A stretch of DNA of 64,000 bases from Ceratodon purpureus (Eukaryota > Streptophyta > Bryopsida > Pseudoditrichales > Ditrichaceae): NCBI GenBank assembly GCA_014871385.1, contig CM026426.1, positions 79,651,566 to 79,715,565 on the forward strand, written 5' to 3'. Shown here in pieces: positions 32,644-43,781 of this stretch (positions within the stretch are counted from its first letter, which is position 1; every line of letters begins with the position of its first letter). A program made the translations under genes and the position numbers. Below the pieces are notes generated by a model, which ran no database searches, had not been told where the DNA came from, and worked only from the letters and a program-made list of their open reading frames with translations.

Positions 32644-33448
32644 AACACTGAAGGGAGAAAAGAGACGACGTTGCGAATCCTTGCATGCGCCTGTGCGCAT
32701 GCAAGACAACCCAGAAGTAGATGAACAGAAAAGAAGAAACGTCATCCGTATTATGAATGAACAGAAACTTCACCGGAACTCAAACAGCCCAGATCCAATA
32801 TATTCGGATCTTATCATGACGTGTACGGCTGAGATAGGAAGGCATCAAAATTGGACGATCGAGATTGCGCTATGAAGTACTTTGAGTACTTTCGTTTCAG
32901 GAAAGTAACCCGCATAGTACTCTTAGTGGCGGCCGCATGAAATCCTAAAGTCCACAAAAAACATAATTTTTAGAAGATCAAGCCGTTAGCCAACAAAGAG
33001 TAGACGCTGGGAACGCCACCTCCATAGGAGAATCAATCTTGCGCCCATTTTTTCGTGGACTTTTGGACTGCAGAATAAAAACCCCCACCACAGCAATTTT
33101 TTCCACGGATTTTAATTTTTTGGTTCTTTTTTTGATAGAGATATGTAGCGACAAACAAGCCACATTCTCTGCAATAAAATCAAAGTCAGAAAAAACTCCA
33201 GTTGCAAGGAAATAAGTACTTTGTCAAAATTTCTACAATCTGACATACTTTAATAATTTGGAAAAGTACTACATACAGAGGTGCCCAAAGATTTTCTTTT
33301 GATATCTGACTTTAAACAACACTGCATACCAGTGGTCAAAGCTAGTTTCATAATAAACAGCTCAGAAATACGTTAATTTCCAGTAGAAAAAATGTACTTT
33401 ATCAAGGGTACTTTCGAAAATGTACTTTTCTGACATACTTTTTCCATA
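32644..33448. other. E2 right subterminal region
   Basis: No gene seen. GTACTT words are frequent close to the end (33,210-33,430), as at the left end. Confidence 0.5.
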
Positions 33449-33468
33449 GGCGTAGCTTGCCAACACCC
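33449..33468 (-). repeat. E2 right terminal inverted repeat
   Basis: Complement of GGGTGTTGGCAAGCTAC plus GCC. Followed by target copy TGCA at 33,469-33,472. Confidence 0.88.
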
Positions 33469-33526
33469 TGCAGTATATGATACAACCAGAGAGACAACAT
33501 GGAAATGATAAGGTAAGATATCTCAC

Positions 33527-33771
33527 CAATATCAGGGAGTTTTCCCTTAGCAATTGTGGTCCTCTCGAAGATCACCTGTTGCCGCTGCACCTCACGATTG
33601 AGCTCCTCTGCCTTTTCTCCAAGGGCACCATGGGGCTCAACAAAACCAAAACTTTTGTACCAATTTGGGTGCACTATGGATTCACAAGTTTTCTCTTTAC
33701 ATTTCTAGGATACCCTAAACCATGTAATTCCACACCATGGGTGGTACAAGTGTCTACAACTACAAACGAGG
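33527..33771 (-). pseudogene. E1 SET gene, middle part: second half of the RING-like exon
   Basis: On -, CSCRHLYHPWCG, then KCKEKTCESIVHPNWYKSFGF matches E2 SCKHMYHPFC and NCSDKLVDPDWHRSFGW in order. It ends at GATATTG with a GTGAGA donor, in the same phase and the same place as the E2 donor at 20,754. An in-frame stop near 33,710 shows decay. The first half of the exon lies on the far side of the LTR element at 46,628-46,720; the next exon is at 17,138 on the far side of E2. Confidence 0.8.
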
Positions 33772-33776
33772 ATCAT

Positions 33777-34375
33777 TGTTAAAGGGATTTTTTGCCATTT
33801 TACTAGAGCAGTACTGTAGGAGCAGGAACGGTAAAACTGCCTGGAGCAGTAACTAGTTAGTTACTGCCCATTTACTGTCCACTGCGTTTTGGATGAAGTT
33901 TTGACAGTCGGATGTAATTCTGAACTGGATGAAAAATGGACATAGGAGGATGACGGCTAGGGTTTGGGGGGTAGTGAGGAGTGAGAGCATGGCGGCTCTC
34001 ACTCTCTCTCTCAGTCTCTGGGGTTTTCAATGGTATAATTAGGAGTTAGGAGGGGTTAGGAGGTAGGAGAGGAGAAGATACTACTGTAGATCAGAGTTAT
34101 GGGCAGTATGGTTGTACTTGGCGGAGAAGTAATGAGTAAAGACATTGCATTTACAGATCTGAGTTGAGTATTGAATGTTAGGGTTAGGAAGAATTGAATG
34201 AGGAAGCTTTGCATTGATGATCAGATAGGGAGCAGGGAGCAGGATTCTGGTGTTAGCAGGATCAGGTTAATAGTAGTAGAAGAAGAAGGGTCAGTACTAC
34301 ATTTTTTTCAGATTCTATTTGACTTAGTAGAAGTAACCAAGCTTTTTAAGGGTGAAGCTTAATCACCCTTTAACA
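33777..34375 (+). repeat. 5' LTR
   Basis: 599 bases, TGTTAAAGGG to CCCTTTAACA. Followed at 34,376 by TTGGCGACCATG, the probable tRNA primer site (tRNA species not determined). Confidence 0.92.
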
Positions 34376-35293
34376 TTGGCGACCATGCATTAAGAACGGA
34401 CCAGAATCTCTGGCTGCGATTCTGTACATACCTAGGACAGGGGTGAACCAGATCTACAGGCACAGTGGCCAAGGCACGGGATACGTGTTACAGATCACAG
34501 TCAAAGGATTCGTCACACAAGGCAGCCGGGGGCTCAGTACGTAGCTGCGAGCAGATTCAGTTTCAGAAGTTAAGGTGGAGGAGCCAATGGCAGGACAGTC
34601 AACATCCACAGGAGCTGAGGACAGCTCCACAGTCGAGGGGGGATAGTTGCCAATATCCAGGTATGTCTCAAACTACTATTGCATTCAGGCAGTAAGAAAA
34701 AAGGAACAGTAGGTTGTGTGAAGAAACCAGCAGTAAACAGTAGCAGTTAAAAAATTAAAAAGTTACTATCCAGTAAAAATAGCAGTAAAAATCAAAAATT
34801 TGCGAAGTTAGTAACCAATGGCCGGATAGTAAAGGTAACAGTGGGAACAGAGGGTAAAAACTGCAAACAATAAATAGCCTAAGAAAATTCAGAAAATTGG
34901 AAAAGTAAAAACAAAAATGAATGGACAGTAAATGAACCAAAAAAAAAATCCATAGAAGAAGCTTGCAAAACTGTAATGCATGGAAGCTTGGAAAAACTAG
35001 GACTATGCTAGAACTTGAAAAACTAAAGGCATGAAACTATCCACAGTAGGACAGTAAAAGACTGACAGCTCCTTAAGGAACCGGAGTGGAAAGGTGGCAA
35101 AGGGATGGACTGGGCAGAAAACAGGAAACAGCAGGACTAGCATTCGACAGACCAGAGGAGGGCTGAGGACAAGAGCCGACAGCACCTACCCAAGAGTTTT
35201 GGAGAAGCAGACTCAGTTACTGGAGACACCAGCCGGACCAGTTGAACACCTGACCAGGGAGTACCAAGGGAAGAGCAGCAAAACTGTACTGCA
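34376..35293 (+). other. Untranslated leader of the LTR element
   Basis: About 0.9 kb between the primer site and gag, purine-rich with no supported coding sequence. Confidence 0.6.
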
Positions 35294-37900
35294 ATGGATA
35301 GAGAATACCCAGGGTGGGACAAGGAAGAAATAGCCAGGAGACAAGCAGCAGAACGGTTGGCAAGATACGAACTCAGGGAGCAAAGAGCAGCAGCAGAAGT
35401 AGGAAAACCAATGGGAGGACAATTAAGTTCAGAAGAAAGCATAGCAAAAGGGAGAACCAGGGACCTGATTGATATGGACCTGGTAGGAGAGAATTCGAGC
35501 CAGGAGACAATACTTGGAATAAGCAGGAGGACAGGGTCAGCAAGAGGAGAACCTGGCCCAAGCTTCAAGAATTGGCAGGAGGATGAAGAAGAAATTCGGA
35601 AGTATGAGGGACATCCACTATCACCTAGGACCAGCAGGAGGGAATTCCCAAGGCCAGGTGAAGGAGACACACAGCATTGCTGGAACCCCCAGACCAGAAT
35701 GGCATCAGCATATGACCATTACCAGGAGGAGGAGAAGAAAGGAGGCAGCAGACTAGACACGCCAAAACCAGGGGAGAAGACACCAGGTGATTTGGTGGAG
35801 ACATTGGAAACGCTGAAAAAGAAATTGGAAGAAGTTCACACTGGAGACAGAATCCAGACAGGAGCAGCAGCACTGTCAGAGATGTACAAAACGGGTAAGC
35901 CAGCACAGGTGAATCCCAGGAGACCAGTGGTACATTTTGCACAAGAGCAGTTCCAAGGAATGGAGCTGGAGGAAGATGAGGAGGACAGAAGACAGCTGGA
36001 GGAGTTAAAGGCTCGACAGCAGGCTAGAAGGCAGGCAGAAAGAGAACGAAGAAACCAGCAGGCAACGGAGGACCTGTACAGGAGGCAGATGGAGGAGCTA
36101 GGCCAGGCAGCTAGGTTTAGAGAAACCATGGAGGCTTGGGAAGAGAAGAATCGGGAGGAGATCAAACTGAAGGAAGCCATGAAACTATGGCAGGAAACAA
36201 AGAAACTGGAAGAGCAGGACCAGGAGAAGCAGAGACAGGAGGCTCTTAGAACCTGGCAGGAGACTCAAAGAAGGGAGGAAATGAAGCAGGCAGCAGAGAG
36301 AAAAGAAGCAATGCAGCAGGACCTGCTAAGACAGGAGGCTCTGCGTTTATTACAAGAAGCACAGAGATTGGAGGATCAGAATAAGAAGGAGGAAGCTGCC
36401 CGGCAGGCGACCCTATACAAATGGCAGGAGATACTGAGGGAAGAGAGCCAGAAACTCCAGGCCAAACCAAGGGCGGATCCGTGGGCAGCATATGACCAAT
36501 CAGTGGTCCAGGGGGACAGACCAGGTCAGCTGAGGGAAGCAGAATTGATGGGAGCACCCTACACTACATCTGCTGTACCAGGAAGGCCAGGAGCACACCA
36601 TTTCCCAACTTCGAGGACTCGGGTGAGCCCAACAGGAGGAGGCAGGGTACAGTCTACCTATGTGGATCACCTTACAGGTGATGAGTACAGACCAGAAGTC
36701 AACAGAACTGCATACTGGCCAAGTGGAGGAGCAGAAGCCGGAGCAGGAGTTCCTGACACCGGAATAGGATACAGAAGACCAGCGGAGATAATGAGAGGGA
36801 TGCCATATGACACTAGGCCACCTGCAGGAATAGGAGTACCAGGGGATACAGCGGACAGCAGTTATCCAGTGAGGCATGGTCCACCAGCCTACCCACCACC
36901 TGCTAGACCTAGAGTACCCCCAGTGACAGGACCAGTCCTTGTGGCACAGAGGAAGCCGCTGACCTACACGAAGTACAAGGAAGGGACGAATCCAGATGCC
37001 CATATACGGCAGTTTGAAAGGACCCTATGGCACAATGGAGAAACTGATGAACAGGTGATAATCAACCTGATGGGTACTACCTTGCTGGACAAAGTTGGTG
37101 CATGGTATGAGAATTTCCTGGAGAACCATGTATACTGCTCATGGGAGGATGTTAAAGCTGCTTTCAGGAGGAGGTACAGAGACCAGACTACGGATGAGGC
37201 AGTATACAGGGAATTGAAGTCCTTCAAACAGGGGGACAGAGAGAAAGTACAGGACTACTATGATCGGTTTATGACATTAATTAAATGTCTACAATCTGAT
37301 CCAGGAGAAGGGTTCCGAATCACTAACTTTCGAGCAAGACTGCTGGAGTATATCAAGATCACTACCAGTGTGGCACCAGTCAGGAGTTTGACAGAGTTGG
37401 TGGATGCAGCTTTGAGATGCGAGGAGAACTGCACTGATTCTAGTGGTAAACCCACTAAGATCGAGGTGAAGAAAGTGGAGACCAGCAGTAAGGCAGCCAC
37501 AGTGACCAGGAAGGAACCAGACCAGGAGGCTCCAAGGAAAGCCTGTGGTATTTGTAAGAAGCTGGGCCATGATGATAAGAACTGTTGGTATAACCCAGCT
37601 AACCAGAGGGGGTCAGGTGCGAAAAAGGAAGGAGAAGAACATGTTTGTGTCAATGAAGTCTTTGCTTCTAAACCAGCAGGAACTTACAGTTACAACCAAG
37701 GATACCAGCGACCACCTAATCCCAGGGCAGGCAGCAGCCAACAAAGGAGTTATGGTGATCAACCACCGTGCTGCTTCTTGTGTGGAGGAGCAGACCACAG
37801 AAGCTGGAACTGCCCCAAAAAGGCACAATGGGACCAGTTTTTGGCAGACCAGGAGAAGACCAACAAGAAGCAGGATCACCATGTCAGTAATGTGGAGATT
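35294..37900 (+). mobile_element. gag region of the LTR element
   Basis: Part of the fossil element. A long Glu/Gln/Arg coiled-coil N-terminal part precedes a retrotransposon gag domain (about 36,960-37,290) and two CCHC-type zinc knuckles (about 37,540-37,580 and 37,770-37,810). Confidence 0.88.
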
Positions 37901-38449
37901 GAGCTAATAGAGGAACCTGAAGAGTCAGTGGGGGTAGCTACCATGACCAGAGCCCAGCGGTTGAAGGCAGGACTGTTACCTATCCAGGATGAATCAAGGG
38001 AACCTGAACCAAGAAAGGCCAGAACGAAGGAGGACTGGCAGGAGGAAGAGAAAATGAGGAATTCGATGCTGAAAACCTTGAAGGAAATTGAGCTTCAAGC
38101 AGAGCAGGAGAAAGCAGAAGCAGAGAGACTCAGGGCGACTCTAAAAACAGCAGAGAAGGAAGGAGATGGTGAAGTGCTGGATAATGAGTGGGCAGGATTC
38201 CCAGACTCAGATACACTAGCCTACAGCACCAAGACCGTCAAGCAGGAATTGGGCGCAGAAGGGGAGACCAGTACAGAGAACAACCAGGAGCAGCACTATG
38301 CAACTGTAGTTGGAAGAAAAATACTAGACAGTCCCATCACAGTCTCACTAGGACAGCTGCTGAAGATGGCTCCTAATTTGACAGAATTTGTGAAGGCCCA
38401 CGTATTCCCAGAAATGGTAGCAGACCAGCCAAGTCAGTCAGAGCCAGCA

Positions 38450-41400
38450 CCAAGCAAGAAGCCAACAACCAGTCAACCAGGTAAGACCGATTTAATAGGC
38501 AGTCTGGCTATTGATGTTGACAGAGAACTGCCGGTGTTAACCGTGCAGATAGGCAATGGGACGCTGGAGAATGTCCTACTGGATGGAGGATCAGGTGTGA
38601 ACCTGATAACTGAGGAGGAGCGAAAAAGACTGGGCCTCAAGGACTCACAGCCTGCTCCTTTCAGATTAAGAATGGCGGACCAGACAGTCGTTGACCCGGT
38701 GGAGATGATTCGCAATGTGAAAATTCACATCCACGGTATTCCTTACCTTATAACCTTGACTGTTATTAAAAATAAAGAAGTTAACGAAGCCTATAGTATG
38801 CTGCTAGGCAGACCATGGTTGATTGATGCTAAGGTAAATCACGATTGGGGTAACAATCTGGTTACCATCAGAGGTAATGGTACTGTAAAAACCATCTCAG
38901 TCAGTCAGAGGAAGGGGCCCAGGCCTAAGTTACCTGAAGTCCTAGTATGCTATAATTTTACTGAAGGACTAACAGATGAGGAGGAAGCCTTGTGGTTAGC
39001 TAGTGAGCAGGACTTACTGGCCGTTGGGACAGTCACTCTGCCTCGAATGGAGCAGAACAAGGACCAGGACAACAGTAAGGACCAGGACGACATCAAGAGC
39101 CCGACAAAGAATCAGGACCAGGACCAGGGACAAGAGGGGGGATCACAGCGAGCCTACCCAGACCACTTCTACAACTTTGAGGAGGGCGACATTGAAGTGG
39201 ATGAGACACCAGCCCGGGAGAAAGTGAAGAAATTGAAGATAGCATCCTGGACCTTACCAGAGTCAGAGCAGTTGAGAAGAATTAACCTTGGAACGGAGGA
39301 GGAGCCACAGTATCTGAAGATTAATGCAGCCATTAGTCCAGAACAGGCTATTGAAGCAGAGGCTCTGTTTAGGGAATTCAAGGATGTATTTGCCTGGACC
39401 TATAAGGACCTGAAGGGTATCCCACCCTCAATTGCACAGCACAGGATTGAGTTGGAGAAGGATATCCCACCATCCCATCAGGCCAGATATCGCATGAATC
39501 CAAATTATGCCAGTATTGTGAAGCAGGACTTGGATAAACTGCTTCAGGCTGGATTCATTACACCAGTAGAGGATGCTACCTGGTTATCCCCTATTGTTAT
39601 TGTCCCTAAGAAAAATGGGAAGTTGAGAATTTGTATTGATTTTCGCAAATTGAATGCTGCCACTAAAAAGGACCCGTATCCATTGCCATTTACTGAGGAA
39701 GTGTTGGATTCTGTGGTAGGACACGAGATGTATTCGTTTCTGGATGGGTACTCCGGGTACCACCAGATTCAGATAGCACCAGAGGACCGGCACAAGACTG
39801 CTTTTGTAACAGACTGGGGAGCATTTGTGTGGATAGTCATGCCTTTTGGGCTGAAAAACGCACCTCCCACATACCAGAGGGCAGTAAACAAAGCTTTTCG
39901 TGATTTCATTGGTGATTTTATGAAATTGTTTTTGGATGATTTTAGTGTGTACAGTGACATTATTAGTCATCTGGTCAAGCTGCGGAAGTGTTTTGAGAAA
40001 TGCCGGGAGTATGGGATAAGTCTAAATCCTGAGAAATGTTTACTACAGGTTTTCTCTGGTATTATACTGGGGCACATTGTGTCTAAGGAAGGGAAATTTC
40101 CTGATCCTAAGAAAATTGAAGCAGTAGAGAATATGCCTAGACCAAAAAAACCGGTAGATGTGCAGGTTTTTAACGGTTTTGCCCAGTTTAACAGGTGCTA
40201 CATTAAGTCGTATGCACATATAATGGAGCCAATCACCAGACTCATGAGGAAGACAGGGAAGTGTGACCAGCCCATTTCTTATGCCAGCAGGTTACTGAAT
40301 TCTGCCGAGAAGAACTATAGTACCACTGAAAGGGAGGCTTTGGCGATGGTTTATGCTCTGAATAAGTATAGGCATTATCTACTGGGCAATAAGTTTGTTT
40401 TCTATGTTGACCACATGGCACTGGTGTATCTGGTCAATAAGCCGCAGGTATCAGGGAGGATAGCAAGATGGCTACTGCTGTTTCAAGAATACGATTTTAC
40501 AGTGGTGTATAAGCCAGGGAAAAATCATGGAGTGGCAGATGCGATGTCAAGACTGCCCAACGGAGAACCCGCAACTGGTGTTGAGGACCAGACCAAGGAC
40601 GCAGGTTTGTTTTATGTTAAACCAGAATGGTTAGAAGATGTACGGTCTTACCTGAAATCTGGTGTTGTACGACAGGACTTGTCCAAGGAGGAGCAGCGGA
40701 AGTTGATTCTGAAGTCACTACCCTATACACTGGTCCAGGGAGTTCTGCACAAGCGAGGACATGATCTGGTGGTCAGGAGGGTACTGGACCCAGTACAGGC
40801 AGAGGTGGTAATGAAGGAAATGCACAATGGAGTAGCAGGTGGTCATTTCCCACAAGATATCACCAGCAGGAAGATACTGGACGCCGGATACTGGTGGCCA
40901 GCGACACATCGGGATGTTGCAGAATACTGCAAGGCGTGTGACAGATGCCAGAGAGTGGGAGGCATGGCAAATACTGGTTTAGCTACCTTAGTGGCCAGTA
41001 TGCCAGCAGAACCATTCATGAAATGGGGATTGGACTTTATCGGGCCCATTAAACCAACAGCATCCAGAACAGGGAACAGGTACATACTGGTGGCTACAGA
41101 TTATGCTACCAAGTGGGTGGAGGCAAGGGCGCTAAAAACTAATTCAGCAGCAATTACTGCTAAGTTTTTGTATGAGCAAATCCTTTCAAGATACGGGTGT
41201 CCTTTGACACTTGTAAGTGACCAGGGTTCTCATTTTATTAATGAGGCTATAGAACACCTGGTAGAGCATTTTTCTGCTCCAGCATCGCACATCAACAACC
41301 TATTACCCTCAGGGTAATGGGCAGGCTGAATCAACAAACAAGGTGATTGGTCACCTACTGAGCAAGCTGGTCAATGATAGGCGAACAGATTGGGATGAGC

Positions 41401-41880
41401 ATCTTCATACTGTACTGCTCTCCTACAGGACTGCTTACAAGGTCACTACAGGTCACACACCATTTCAACTGGTCTATGGCTTACATCCGTTAATGCCAAC
41501 AGAGTATATAGTACCAACTAGGAAGACCAGCTCAGAAATAGATTATACACCAACCAGGGTGTTGGCAGCCAGGATTGCGGATTTGGAGCAGATGGACACT
41601 TCAAGACTAGAGGCCCAGGAAGCAGTAGGAGCGAAACAGTGGAACAGGGCACTTTGGAGCCAGCAACACTACAAGCGAAAGGATTTTCAAGTAGGCGATT
41701 ATGTGCTCTGGTATCCCAAGGGCCACAAGGAGCATGTGGGGAAATTCAAAAGTCGGTGGTTTGGACCTTATAGGGTCCAGTACAGGCTCCCCAACAATAC
41801 TGCTCTGCTGGTCCAGGTAAAAAATTTCGAACCGGACCCGGTTTTAGTTAACATTAATAAGTTAAAACCATATCGATTTT
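38450..41880 (+). mobile_element. pol region of the LTR element (protease, RT, RNase H, integrase)
   Basis: Part of the fossil element. The protease motif is near 38,570, reverse transcriptase at about 39,380-40,200 ([27 protein letters not shown]), RNase H at about 40,260-40,550 and integrase from about 40,800 (zinc-binding HHCC, then the core). No chromodomain is visible after the integrase. Confidence 0.88.
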
Positions 41881-43742
41881 ATGAGAAAGGAGTAGTGGAA
41901 ACCAGGACACCCGCACATTTGACCAGAGGACTGGTCAACGAGCAAAAGGGGGATAGAATCCAGTCAGGGTTAGAAAATCCAGGGATAGAGAGTGGAAAAA
42001 GCTGCGAAAAAGGAGAAAGTGAAGCAGTACATCAGCAGAGGGGCAAAGAAAACAGTGCGGAAAAAAGTGAAAGTCAAAAGATAAATGAAAATGAACAACA
42101 AGAAGGGCAGCAGTTAAGGGAAAGAGACATGAAGGAGGCAATTGAAAAAAATAATGGAAAGGAGAAAAATCAGAAAAAAGAAAAAAATAAAGGAAAAAGA
42201 GAAAAAGAAAAAACAAAGGAAAAGGAAGGATTGGAAGTCATAAGTAGTAGAGTAATAGAGGTCGTACCGGTAGAGGTGAAAACGATTGGAGGGTTAAGTG
42301 GACGGCCCATTAAGGACAAGAGAGGACGGAGTTCATTCGAACAGGAGCCATCATTCATTCAGGCTCGACGAATGGAAACGAACCAACTAATTTCATCCCA
42401 CCGGGATGAAACCCGAGAGCATGTGGTGGAGCCAAGGGGCCATTTTAACTCTTTTGTTTTGGGTCGACAACGGAACCTCGAGAGTAGAGGAGATTGGAGA
42501 GAAGCGGGACGAAGGAATAGAGAAGCACAAGAAGACATTACTGGCCGAGACGAGAAGGCATTGCACCACGGGGGTAGAAGAGAAGCAGCGCAGGAGGGGG
42601 TGCGGCAGCAACAGCTAGAGAGGGCGCAGCAGCAGCAACCCGAGAACCAGCAGCAACTTGAGGAAGAGCGGAGATTTGAGAAGCAGCGGCAACGGAGCCA
42701 GCAGCAAGAAGCCAAGGAGCAGCGGCGGCTCGAGAACCAGCAACAACTCGAAGAACAGCGACAGATCGAAGAGCAGCTGCTCAAGGAGCAGCGGAGATTA
42801 GAAGAACGGCGGCGATTCAAGGAAGAACAACGGTACCGAGCGGAGGAGGATCATAGAAGGTTGATACAAGACGAGCATTGGCGGCGACTGGACGAGGACC
42901 AGCGATGGCAGTGGACAGAACTTCGGAGCCGACCTGAAGAAGAAACCCTAACCGGAGGAAGTGTGGAGAGCAACGAAGGAGACAGAGCAAAACAGCCGCG
43001 AGAAGATTACAAGGACGAAGAACAGTCACAAGAGGAAGGAGGGCGGAGATACTTGACAAGGTCAAGGCGACTCCAAAACGATCAGGTGACTCTAGAGGTT
43101 CAGGGTTTTTGGGGGGGTTTTCAATTAGAATTAGATCAATCTCCAGTTCTAAAGAGTTCAGCCAGGGAGAGGGTAGAGCAGTGGCGAAGGATCAGGGCTT
43201 TAGAGAGAGAACATAGGAAAAATCAGAAGAAGATAGGAGAAAGAGCAGGAGGTAGTAGGCAGAAAGAGTGGAAAAACAAAAAGCGAAAAAACGAGAGAGG
43301 CCGAGCGCATAGGAACCAGGGGTCAGTCTTGACTTTCAGGGATTGGAGACACGAAGAACCAGTACAACAGAAAAGAAGAGGAGGACTAATGGACAGAATC
43401 GCAAGTACCAGTGGGGGCCAAAAAGAAGACGCACCAGCAAACAGACAAGGGGTAAAGGGGACTCTACACGACTACATCAGAACAACAGGAGCAGCAGAAG
43501 GGCAGGAGCAAATGGAGGTACAGCAGGAAGGGGAGGATGCACCGCCACCACCAACCCAGCAGACAGCAGGAGAAGAGCAGCAAACAGGACCAGAGGGGGA
43601 GGAAATACAGAGGACCGGGGGGAACACAAGGAGGAAGAAGACCCCGATCCTAGCTCGGGCTCCAAGGACAGTTACAGTGGAGAAGAAAAGGAGGAGGAAG
43701 ATCAACCTGACCTTCATACCCGTGGAATTCTGGAAGGGCTAG
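41881..43742 (+). mobile_element. Charged coiled-coil extension after integrase in the LTR element
   Basis: Part of the fossil element. About 600 codons extremely rich in Glu, Gln, Arg and Lys follow the integrase C-terminus, with tandem-like QQ and EEQRR runs at 42,590-42,900. The low complexity limits any functional call. Confidence 0.7.
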
Positions 43743-43781
43743 CGGGAGCTGAAGGACGACATCTGGGCTGAGAAGGTTGGC

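Larger units (their letters stand above)
17909..33468. mobile_element. E2: near-intact DNA transposon with transposase and RING-SUVR gene
   Basis: Terminal inverted repeats at 17,909-17,928 and 33,449-33,468 share GGGTGTTGGCAAGCTAC exactly and two of the next three bases. The flanking direct repeat is TGCA at 17,905-17,908 and 33,469-33,472. Because TGCA is a palindrome, the repeat could equally be read as part of the inverted repeat, but the 4-base reading agrees with E1. Length is 15,560 bases. Gene layout: SET gene on + (18,613-25,046), AT-rich block, transposase on - (31,950-28,239), so the genes converge as in E1. It sits in an intron of the E1 SET gene, 57 bases from that intron's donor. 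Sola-like is a tentative superfamily name. Confidence 0.88.
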
